A stretch of DNA of 10,192 nt from Dethiothermospora halolimnae (GTDB taxonomy: Bacteria > Bacillota > Clostridia > Tissierellales > VENL01). Position 1 is the first letter of the stretch. Each line of letters begins with the position of its first letter. Below, in pieces: positions 1 to 5,789 of this stretch. Location of the stretch: contig NZ_JBAKFX010000085.1 of NCBI RefSeq assembly GCF_037577855.1, forward strand, positions 1-10,192. Direction: 5' to 3'. A program made the translations under genes and the position numbers. Below the pieces are notes generated by a model that was not told the origin of the DNA, searched no databases, and saw only the letters and a program-made list of their open reading frames with translations.

Positions 1-145
1 AATTTTAAAAGCCTAAATTTGGCCATTGTTCGTGTTTTTCAAAGGTCTTTTTGTCGTGCATAAATTTAATATTAGAGAATTTAAATTTTTTCACTTAAAT
101 ACTCTTGACTTTTACTAGCTGGTCTAATAATATGAAATTATCCCA
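1..145 (-). ncRNA. putative structured 5' leader of a gene beyond the left edge
   Basis: No open reading frame of note lies here. On the minus strand, downstream of an extended -10 promoter at 152-160, the transcript would start near 145 and run off the left edge. A hairpin is visible at 74-84 paired with 95-105 (AGAG/CUCU, one U-U mismatch, then six A-U pairs, about 10-nt loop). A short GCC/GGC hairpin near 10-24 is followed by a four-T run. In many Clostridia thrS is followed by infC-rpmI-rplT, and the infC operon carries an L20-binding leader autoregulated by ribosomal protein L20. That is family knowledge, not seen here. The leader identity is therefore an inference from position and foldability, and it could equally be an unstructured 5' UTR. 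Confidence 0.38.
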
Positions 146-151
146 TACCAT

Positions 152-179
152 ATTATACCACAAAATCAATAATATCCAA
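152..179 (-). promoter_or_regulatory. candidate extended -10 promoter reading left
   Basis: On the minus strand a perfect TATAAT (152-157) is preceded by TGG (158-160), giving an extended -10 element. A weak -35, TTGGAT (174-179), lies 16 bases upstream. It would drive the leader at 1-145 independently of thrS. The -35 overlaps the inverted repeat at 159-193. Promoter calls in AT-rich DNA are error-prone; the TGN-TATAAT match is the main support. Confidence 0.45.
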
Positions 180-193
180 TTATTAATTTTGTG
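159..193. repeat. inverted repeat between thrS and the left-edge promoter
   Basis: Arms 159-173 and 179-193 pair over 15 positions with a single mismatch (positions 167/185), around a 5-base loop. The outer arms are CACAAAAT and ATTTTGTG. It lies 42 bases beyond the thrS stop codon, where a terminator would be expected, but no U-tract follows on the minus strand. It overlaps the -35 and spacer of the candidate promoter, so it could be a weak terminator or mRNA 3'-end hairpin for thrS, or an operator-like site. Confidence 0.5.
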
Positions 194-234
194 ATATCTA
201 TACATTTCATACTTAGGACAGATTAAATTGATTT

Positions 235-2145
235 TTATTTCTTCTCTTCTATTTCCTTAGCCACTTTAGCTACAAATTTATCAACATCCATAGCTCCCAT
301 ATCTCCATCTTCCCTATCTCTAACGGAAACAGTAACTTCATTTTCCTCTTTCTCTCCTACTATAAGCATATATGGGTTTTTGTTAAGTTGAGCTTCTCTA
401 ATCTTATATCCTATCTTTTCTGATCTTGTATCTACTTCTACCCTTACACCCTTTTCTTTAAGTTTTTCTGCCACTTTATATCCATAGTCATTAAACTTAT
501 CAGATATAGGTAATATACTTACTTGGACTGGAGATAACCAAACAGGGAACTTACCTGCATAGTGCTCTATAAGAACTCCCATAAATCTCTCCATACTGCC
601 TAATATAGTCCTATGAATCATAACCGGTCTATGTTTTTCATTATCTTGACCTACATATGTTAAGTCAAATCTTTCTGGCATTTGGAAATCTAGCTGTATA
701 GTAGCACACTGCCATGTACGACCTATACTATCTTCTAGATGGAAGTCTATTTTAGGTCCGTAGAATGCTCCATCTCCTTCATTTACTATATAATCTATAT
801 TCTTTTCTTCTAATGCTTCTCTTAAAGCATTAGTTGCCATCTCCCACTGTTCATCTGTTCCCATTGCCTTTTCAGGCTTTGTTGATAATTCTATATGATA
901 TTTAAATCCAAATACATTATACATATGGTCTGCTAGGTCTATTACTTTTACTAATTCATCTTTAATTTGATCTGGTAACATAAATATATGGGCATCATCT
1001 TGGGTAAAGCTTCTAACCCTCATTAGGCCATGTAATGCTCCTGCTAACTCATGTCTATGAACAAGACCAAGTTCTGCCATCTTTATAGGAAAATCTCTGT
1101 AACTATACATTTGTGACTTGTATATTAACATAGCCCCTGGGCAGTTCATAGGTTTAATAGCAAAATCAGAATCATCTATATTAGTGAAATACATGTTTTC
1201 TTTATAATGATCCCAGTGACCTGACTGATGCCATAGTTGTTCATTTAGTATAATAGGAGTCTTAACTTGATCATAACCCCTTTTAGTATGTTCCTCTTTC
1301 CAGAAGTTTTCTAATGTATTCCAAAGCACCATTCCCTTAGCATGGAAGAATGGGAATCCTGGTCCTTCACCGTGCATAGTAAATAAACCTAACTCTTTAC
1401 CTAATTTTCTATGATCCCTTTTCTTAGCTTCTTCTAATCTCTCTAAATACTCATCTAAGTCCTTTTTCTTTTCAAAGGAAGTACCATATATTCTTTGAAG
1501 CATTGGTCTTTTTTCATCTCCACGCCAATATGCTCCAGCTATACTAGTTAATTTAATGGCTTTAACCTTTTTAGTTGTAGGTAGATGGGGACCTCTACAA
1601 AGGTCTGTAAAATCACCTTGCTTATAGAATGAAATCACTTCATCCTCTGGAAGGTCTTGAACTAACTCTACCTTATATTCTTCTCCATTTTCCTTTAAGT
1701 ATTCTATAGCTTCATCTCTAGGTAATTCAAATCTCTCTAATTCTAATTTTTCCTTAGCTATTTTCTTCATTTCCTTTTCTATCTTTTCTAAATCCTCCGG
1801 GGTAAATCTATGCTCTGTATCAAAATCATAATAGAAACCATCTTTAATAGAAGGTCCTATTGCCAGTTTTACGTCTGGGAATAATCTTTTTACTGCCTGA
1901 GCTAGCATATGGGCACTTGTATGTCTAAATACCTCTTGCCCGTCTTCATCATCAAACTTAAGTAATTCTAATTTTACATCTTCATTTAGTTCTTCCATAA
2001 GACCTTTAGTTTCACCATCTACTCTAGCACCTACAACCACCCTTGCAAGTCCTGAACTTATATCCTTTGCTACATCCATAATTGTAACTCCACTTTCATG
2101 CTCCCTAACTGATCCATCTGGTAAAGTAACTTTTATTTTAGCCAT
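235..2145 (-). CDS. thrS: threonyl-tRNA synthetase
   Basis: This cytoplasmic class II aminoacyl-tRNA synthetase charges tRNA-Thr with threonine using ATP and hydrolyses mischarged Ser-tRNA-Thr. The 636-residue product has the full bacterial architecture. An N-terminal TGS domain covers about residues 1-62. The editing domain carries H75-x3-H79 and C183-x3-H187 (DLCRGPH). The catalytic core, about 250-535, holds the zinc ligands C335 (MNCPG), H386 (DDAHIF) and H511 (MIHRT), motif 2 around 361-388 (LVHRHE, RVRSFTQDD) and motif 3 (LGSMERFMGVLIEHY, 515-529). The anticodon-binding domain is about 537-636. The ATG at 2145 follows a strong AAGGAGGA site about 7 bases away. Nothing is truncated. Expression is governed by the T-box leader immediately upstream, and no canonical terminator follows the stop. 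Confidence 0.98.
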   Translation of the reverse strand: MAKIKVTLPDGSVREHESGVTIMDVAKDISSGLARVVVGARVDGETKGLMEELNEDVKLELLKFDDEDGQEVFRHTSAHMLAQAVKRLFPDVKLAIGPSIKDGFYYDFDTEHRFTPEDLEKIEKEMKKIAKEKLELERFELPRDEAIEYLKENGEEYKVELVQDLPEDEVISFYKQGDFTDLCRGPHLPTTKKVKAIKLTSIAGAYWRGDEKRPMLQRIYGTSFEKKKDLDEYLERLEEAKKRDHRKLGKELGLFTMHGEGPGFPFFHAKGMVLWNTLENFWKEEHTKRGYDQVKTPIILNEQLWHQSGHWDHYKENMYFTNIDDSDFAIKPMNCPGAMLIYKSQMYSYRDFPIKMAELGLVHRHELAGALHGLMRVRSFTQDDAHIFMLPDQIKDELVKVIDLADHMYNVFGFKYHIELSTKPEKAMGTDEQWEMATNALREALEEKNIDYIVNEGDGAFYGPKIDFHLEDSIGRTWQCATIQLDFQMPERFDLTYVGQDNEKHRPVMIHRTILGSMERFMGVLIEHYAGKFPVWLSPVQVSILPISDKFNDYGYKVAEKLKEKGVRVEVDTRSEKIGYKIREAQLNKNPYMLIVGEKEENEVTVSVRDREDGDMGAMDVDKFVAKVAKEIEEKK

Positions 2146-2177
2146 TTTTATTCCTCCTTAATTTTTTAATATAAAAT

Positions 2178-2216
2178 AAAAAAACTCCCACTCCTAGTTC
2201 CCTAGGGGCGAGAGTT
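2178..2216 (-). terminator. T-box regulated intrinsic terminator
   Basis: On the minus strand the arms 2202-2216 and 2183-2197 pair over 15 positions with one mismatch and G-U pairs, around a 4-base loop (GGAA). Seven U residues follow (2178-2184). Its upstream arm includes the CCCCTAG stretch that the T-box core would capture in the antiterminated state. It lies about 30 bases before the thrS start codon. Confidence 0.93.
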
Positions 2217-2362
2217 ATCATCACACGGTTCCACCCTAATTAAGAAATTATATAATGAGTTGTGGGATTACGAATCCCCCAATAACTAAATTATATTATA
2301 TAATTTCCACTTTAATGATTATAACGTAATCAACGGAAATCCTTACCCATCAAATAGGAAAC

Positions 2363-2416
2363 CTTCGAATGAATTCGAAGCTACATATGAATTCAAAGAT
2401 ATCAACGAATTCAAAG
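2363..2416 (-). repeat. three tandem 18-nt units with GAATTC cores in the T-box leader
   Basis: Three contiguous 18-base units (2363-2380, 2381-2398, 2399-2416) each carry, on the minus strand, CTT(T/C)GAATTC followed by 8 variable bases. The first ten bases are identical in two units and differ at one base in the third. The unit 2363-2380 is itself nearly palindromic, able to form a 7-bp CTTCGAA/TTCGAAG hairpin. The array lies between Stem I and Stem III, where Stem II and IIA/B elements normally sit. Confidence 0.85.
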
Positions 2417-2574
2417 TTAAAAATGCCTAAGATGGTTTCAGATACAACTCAAGGGTAGTTTTCAATTAGGTTCATCTAAGTTGCTTCCAGCCTATGGCAA
2501 CTATTCTCTAATAGACTACATCTAATTTACTCATCCTATCATAGCTTTATATATTTTCTTACTTTTATTATAAC

Positions 2575-2603
2575 ATTATATGTATATTATTATGTATTGT
2601 CAA
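2575..2603 (-). promoter_or_regulatory. consensus sigma-A promoter of the thrS T-box transcript
   Basis: On the minus strand a perfect -35 TTGACA (2598-2603) and a perfect -10 TATAAT (2575-2580) are separated by exactly 17 bases. Transcription should start near 2568, giving a leader of roughly 420 nt before the thrS ATG. A promoter at full consensus is typical of genes whose control lies in downstream transcription attenuation. Confidence 0.92.
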
Positions 2604-2660
2604 GGATGATTTAGTGGATAATCATTCCTAGTATATTCTTATTAAAGCTCACTGATATAG

Positions 2661-3182
2661 TTAATATTTAATCTCTTCATCACATATATTTATTTTTTCT
2701 AATAAAATTTCTTCTATCCCATTGATACTATCCTGTTCTATATCCCATTTAATTTTCTTGTTTTTGTTTTTAAATAAAGTTTTTTTCGAAGTTATAATTT
2801 CTATTCTATCTTTATCAACCATCTTATAACAATTTATATTTTCCCATTTATATATGGTATAGAAGGTATTGATACCCCCTTCTCTTATTTCTGCATTTTT
2901 GAAATTTAATACAATATTGATTATACTCAACATAGCCCAGCATATATATTCAATTATATTCTCCCTATAATAAACTTTAGAAAATATTGTTCCACCTACT
3001 CTATAGTTGTTGATATAACTTATTACCATCATAATATTTAGTATAGCTAAAATACTCCAAGAGACGATAGCCACTTTTTTAAATTTAATAGGTATACTAT
3101 ATTTAACTTTTCCTAAGGATTTTCTAGTCTTTCCTATCCTATATATAAGAATAATGATAAAGATTATAGTTATAATTATCAT
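2661..3182 (-). CDS. small three-helix membrane protein, DUF5673-like C-terminal domain
   Basis: No function is known to me. The 173-residue product has hydrophobic segments at about 1-14, 37-57 and 74-93. A soluble C-terminal part of about 80 residues follows, containing IREGGI (99-104), YKWENI (111-116) and a lysine-rich stretch (133-145). The pattern of a Gly-Ile turn followed by Trp-x-x-Ile after membrane helices resembles DUF5673 proteins of Clostridia; this is recognition from memory, not a search. It lies about 50 bases downstream of the VanW-family gene and is probably co-transcribed with it. The start is uncertain: the ATG at 3182 has no ribosome binding site, while a strong AGGGAGGG (3216-3223) sits six bases before an in-frame ATA codon (3207-3209). 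The true N-terminus may therefore be nine residues longer. Confidence 0.75.
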   Translation of the reverse strand: MIIITIIFIIILIYRIGKTRKSLGKVKYSIPIKFKKVAIVSWSILAILNIMMVISYINNYRVGGTIFSKVYYRENIIEYICWAMLSIINIVLNFKNAEIREGGINTFYTIYKWENINCYKMVDKDRIEIITSKKTLFKNKNKKIKWDIEQDSINGIEEILLEKINICDEEIKY

Positions 3183-3206
3183 AAAATGTATTGGTTCTAT
3201 TTTATC

Positions 3207-3223
3207 TATGTTAAACCCTCCCT
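3207..3223 (-). promoter_or_regulatory. ribosome binding site spaced for an in-frame ATA codon
   Basis: AGGGAGGG (3223-3216, minus strand) is the only Shine-Dalgarno sequence before the small membrane-protein gene. Six bases follow it, then ATA at 3209-3207, in frame with the ATG at 3182-3180. No ATG, GTG or TTG occurs in that frame between the SD and the ATG, which lies 33 bases from the SD, too far for normal initiation. Confidence 0.55.
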
Positions 3224-3231
3224 TTAATAAT

Positions 3232-4056
3232 TTACTGATTACTTTCTTCTAAAAAAGGCTGATACATCATTAATGCATGATTTTCAGTTATATATTCATC
3301 ATCTAGTAATGTTTCTTCTCCATTATATATTTTTCTATTTATCACATTATGACGCAAATATCCTCCCCAGTACTCGTGGGTTATCTTATGTTCCTTTTCA
3401 TATATTTCATATTTATATATTGGTTTATAGGTGGTTCTCCATTCCCCAACTAAATATTCATCTGTTAAAGATAAGCATAATTGATATGGCTCATCAGTTC
3501 CATTGTATATTTGAAGATCCCTATAGTTATAAACAAGGGTTGCTCCACTGCCAAAGGGTTGTGTCCTATTACTATCTGGGAATACATCATAACTATGTCT
3601 ATATCTTTCAGATACTGTTAATGGAGTATGAAGGGTCATCCAGTATAACAAGTTAGATAATTGACATAAACCACCACCAACTTCATCAGTAAAGTCACCA
3701 CCAACTAATACCATCCCCTCCACATAACCTTTCTTTCTTGTTGGATTTCCAACTAGTTTCCAAAAGGAAAATGTCTCTCCTGGATATATTGTTATTCTGT
3801 TTAGTTTCTCTATGGTAATTTGTAAATTAATTACTTTATTTTCTTGAAGCCACATATCTACATTTTTTAGTTTCCTATATAATGGGGTTTTATGACTAAA
3901 TGCCTTATATTTTAAAAGTTCTTCCTCCCTATTTTTACTATACTTTTTATCACTAAAATACCACTGAAAATATCTTTTAATTTTATAATATGCTTTTCCT
4001 AGTATTAACCTAATCTTTGATCTGTTTTTAGGTCTTAATTTAGAGTACAAAACCAT
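3232..4056 (-). CDS. stand-alone VanW family protein
   Basis: The 274-residue product carries the VanW domain. The N-terminal 40 residues are very basic. NLQITIEKLNRITIYPGETF (77-96) and the FSFWKLVGNPTRKKGY stretch (96-111) follow, then EVGGGLCQLSNLLYW (125-139) and RYRHSYDVFPDS (151-162). The EVGGGLCQ-LSN and RHSYDV motifs define the family. VanW was named from vancomycin-resistance operons, but its biochemical role is unknown and most copies, like this one, have no van ligase, dehydrogenase or two-component genes beside them. No signal peptide or membrane helix is evident. The ATG at 4056 is only one base from the GGAGG of its ribosome binding site; a TTG two codons downstream (4050-4048) has normal spacing and may be the real start. 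It is the first gene of a minus-strand pair with the DUF5673-like gene. Confidence 0.9.
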   Translation of the reverse strand: MVLYSKLRPKNRSKIRLILGKAYYKIKRYFQWYFSDKKYSKNREEELLKYKAFSHKTPLYRKLKNVDMWLQENKVINLQITIEKLNRITIYPGETFSFWKLVGNPTRKKGYVEGMVLVGGDFTDEVGGGLCQLSNLLYWMTLHTPLTVSERYRHSYDVFPDSNRTQPFGSGATLVYNYRDLQIYNGTDEPYQLCLSLTDEYLVGEWRTTYKPIYKYEIYEKEHKITHEYWGGYLRHNVINRKIYNGEETLLDDEYITENHALMMYQPFLEESNQ

Positions 4057-4127
4057 TCCTCCCTTTTTATACTAACTACTCTACAATCCCTATTATTTAA
4101 TATTCTTTATATTCATCTTAAAAACCT

Positions 4128-4155
4128 TTGTTATTAGTAAAATTATTCCTATAAC
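4128..4155 (+). promoter_or_regulatory. promoter candidate for the MFS gene
   Basis: TTGTTA (4128-4133) and TATAAC (4150-4155) are separated by 16 bases on the plus strand, each one or two bases off consensus. It overlaps the start region of the divergent VanW transcript. A second possible -10, TATAAT at 4209-4214, has no convincing -35. The 4057-4265 spacer must hold promoters for both directions, but which elements are used is not certain. Confidence 0.33.
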
Positions 4156-4156
4156 C

Positions 4157-4165
4157 ATTATATCA
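4157..4165 (-). promoter_or_regulatory. extended -10 promoter candidate for the VanW unit
   Basis: On the minus strand TGA-TATAAT forms an extended -10 element with a perfect -10 hexamer (4157-4162). No recognisable -35 lies 16-18 bases upstream, which extended -10 promoters tolerate. The start would fall near 4150, leaving about 95 bases of 5' UTR before the VanW gene. Confidence 0.45.
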
Positions 4166-4190
4166 AATATATTTACTAAAACTTATAGCC

Positions 4191-4206
4191 TTATTTTTAA
4201 AAATAA
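4191..4206. repeat. perfect 16-bp palindrome in the divergent spacer
   Basis: TTATTTTTAAAAATAA reads identically on both strands and lies 3 bases before a TATAAT, 60 bases before the MFS start codon. It could be an operator for a dimeric regulator, but all 16 bases are A or T, so chance is a realistic explanation. Confidence 0.4.
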
Positions 4207-4265
4207 TATATAATATTTAGTGACTCGAAATTAATTTATCAATAATTATATTGGAGTGATTTATT

Positions 4266-5519
4266 ATGGAGGAAAGAAAAGTCTTTTTTAAACAAAAACT
4301 TAATACTTATAATAGCAAAGTAAATATAGTAAATGGAATTTTTGCAATAGTAGCTATAAACTTAGTTAACCCCTACTTTTCTAAGTTTGCCTTAAGATTA
4401 GGAGCCAGCGATTATCAAATTGGGCTATTATCTTCTTTACCTGCCTTATTTAGCGTACTAACTTTAATTATGGGTGCTGTTATAATAGAAGGTTCTACAA
4501 ATAAGAAAAAAACAACTTCACTAATAATGTTTTCCCATAAAGCTTTTTATTTACTATTAGCTGTTGTTCCCTTTATGCCTGAAAACTACCAATCTTGGGT
4601 TTTTGTTATCTTAGTGGGGATAATGAACCTTCCTGGTTCAATATCAATAACTGGATTCCAATCCAGTATCGGTGATATATTTGACGAAAGAGCAAGGGGT
4701 AGAGCAATGGGTCTTAGAAATAGATACTCTGCTATTTTCGGTATGATAGTTGCTTTTACTTCCGGGCGACTTCTTACTATAATACCTAACAACAATAGTG
4801 AGACCATAATTTTATATCAAGTATTTTTCATAATTGCATTTATTTTCGCTCAAGGAGAAGTATTATCCTATTTAAAATTTAGAGGGATAAGAAAAGTGAA
4901 GCAAGAAAAAAATGCAGGTTACTTAAAATCTTTAAAAGTAGTACTAAAGAACTTGCCAAAACAAAGAAAATTCATAATATTTACATGCTGTTCCCTTTTA
5001 TTTCACTTTGGTTGGCAAATGGGTTGGCCTCTATTTAGTCTTTATACCATTGACTATCTTAATGCCGATGAAACATGGTTGGGGATAATTTCTGTTGCCA
5101 GCAGTCTATCTTCAATACTAACCTATACATTATGGGGAAAATTAGCTGATAAATATGGTAATAGTATAATGTTAGGTATCTCTACCTTTGGTATGGCAAT
5201 TACCCCTATACTATATGCCGCTTCAAATAGTCTTATAGCCTTAGTTCTATTTAATGTAATTATTGGTGTTTCTGTAGCTGGAACTGTTCTTATACTGTTT
5301 AATATTTTACTAGAAGTTATACCTTCTCAAAATCGAACCATATATATAGCAATATACAATACTTTGATCAATCTATCAGCCACTATATCTCCAATAATAG
5401 GTGTTCGGCTAAAAAAAGACTTCAATATATATTTAGCTTTAATAATTGTAGGTATTTTAAGGTTAATAGGAAGTGCCAGCTTCTTTTTAAGAAATAAGTT
5501 TATAAAAAAAGCTAAGTAA
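4266..5519 (+). CDS. MFS-type permease, substrate unknown
   Basis: The 417-residue integral membrane protein fits the 12-helix major facilitator fold. Hydrophobic segments fall at about 21-42, 50-75, 88-104, 109-131, 153-173, 181-200, 236-262, 271-290, 300-318, 321-350, 359-380 and 387-408. DIFDERARGRAMGLRNR (137-153) is the charged loop between helices 4 and 5. GKLADKYG (291-298) is the motif-A-like loop between helices 8 and 9 (G-x-L-A-D-x-x-G). A basic central loop (about 203-235) separates the halves. Such proteins move sugars, drugs or peptides by secondary transport; nothing in the sequence fixes the substrate. The ATG at 4266 follows TTGGAG (4251-4256) by nine bases. A terminator overlaps the 3' end, so it is a monocistronic unit. 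Confidence 0.9.
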   Translation: MEERKVFFKQKLNTYNSKVNIVNGIFAIVAINLVNPYFSKFALRLGASDYQIGLLSSLPALFSVLTLIMGAVIIEGSTNKKKTTSLIMFSHKAFYLLLAVVPFMPENYQSWVFVILVGIMNLPGSISITGFQSSIGDIFDERARGRAMGLRNRYSAIFGMIVAFTSGRLLTIIPNNNSETIILYQVFFIIAFIFAQGEVLSYLKFRGIRKVKQEKNAGYLKSLKVVLKNLPKQRKFIIFTCCSLLFHFGWQMGWPLFSLYTIDYLNADETWLGIISVASSLSSILTYTLWGKLADKYGNSIMLGISTFGMAITPILYAASNSLIALVLFNVIIGVSVAGTVLILFNILLEVIPSQNRTIYIAIYNTLINLSATISPIIGVRLKKDFNIYLALIIVGILRLIGSASFFLRNKFIKKAK

Positions 5520-5556
5520 ATGTCACTGAAAAAAAATGACTTTACTTAGCTTTTTT
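5505..5556 (+). terminator. intrinsic terminator overlapping the MFS stop codon
   Basis: AAAAAAGCTAAGTAAA (5505-5520) pairs perfectly with TTTACTTAGCTTTTTT (5541-5556). The inner arms GTCA/TGAC (5522-5525 with 5537-5540) extend the stem around an A-rich loop. The last four sense codons and the TAA stop of the MFS gene (5517-5519) lie inside the 5' arm. The U-tract is formed by the end of the 3' arm. Confidence 0.92.
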
Positions 5557-5592
5557 ATATACATTAAACATACTAAACCTTTATTATAAAAT

Positions 5593-5652
5593 AACAATTT
5601 TTTGTTAACAGTTGATAAATCTATTTATTATCAAAAAACTATGTGATAAAAT
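5593..5652 (+). promoter_or_regulatory. probable promoter/operator region of the Pip-like gene
   Basis: The 270-base spacer before the Pip-like gene has no gene. Two weak promoter options are visible: TTGTTA (5602-5607) with TATTAT (5626-5631), 18-base spacer, and an extended -10 TGA-TAAAAT (5644-5652). Two inverted repeats overlap them, AACAA/TTGTT (5593-5597, 5602-5606) and an imperfect TTGATAAAT versus ATTTATTATCAA (5612-5634), which could be operator sites. The choice between these is inference. Confidence 0.3.
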
Positions 5653-5789
5653 CAGAGAGGATGTTCTACAATATTATTTTAAAATATATATTAAATATTC
5701 CCTATTATAAATCTTTTTACCACTTCAAATATACCATATAACCAACATTATTTTTGACCTATATCTTGTACAAAAAGGGAGGATATATT

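Larger units (their letters stand above)
2178..2568 (-). ncRNA. T-box riboswitch leader of thrS (tRNA-Thr responsive)
   Basis: The minus-strand leader between the consensus promoter and thrS has the hallmarks of a transcriptional T-box. The T-box core AGGGTGGAACCGTG is at 2224-2237, directly before a strong terminator whose 5' arm (CCCCTAG) can pair with it as antiterminator. Its UGGA bulge would pair with a tRNA acceptor ending UCCA, matching a tRNA-Thr with discriminator U. In Stem I, AGTA on the 5' side and GAAA-ACT-A on the 3' side flank the specifier loop. By analogy with the glyQS layout (GAAA-GGC-A), the specifier is ACU (2457-2459), a Thr codon; the overlapping ACC also encodes Thr. 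Stem III is long, with 13 pairs of GAAATTATATAAT with its complement. Uncharged tRNA-Thr should favour read-through into thrS. Confidence 0.95.

Noticed and set aside
2600..2640. Imperfect hairpin GGATGAT / ATCATTCC as terminator of the DUF5673-like gene
   Set aside because: It has about 7 pairs with a bulge, a 10-base loop and no U-tract in the minus direction. It may end the transcript but cannot be called a terminator.
3273..3656. A 127-codon plus-strand frame
   Set aside because: It is wholly antisense to the VanW gene, has no ribosome binding site and resembles no family I know.
5754..5789. TTG at 5754 as start of the Pip-like protein, or TTGACC there as a -35 box
   Set aside because: The TTG has no ribosome binding site and the ATG at 5790 has an ideal one. 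As a -35 it has no -10; the expected position holds the GGGAGG ribosome site.
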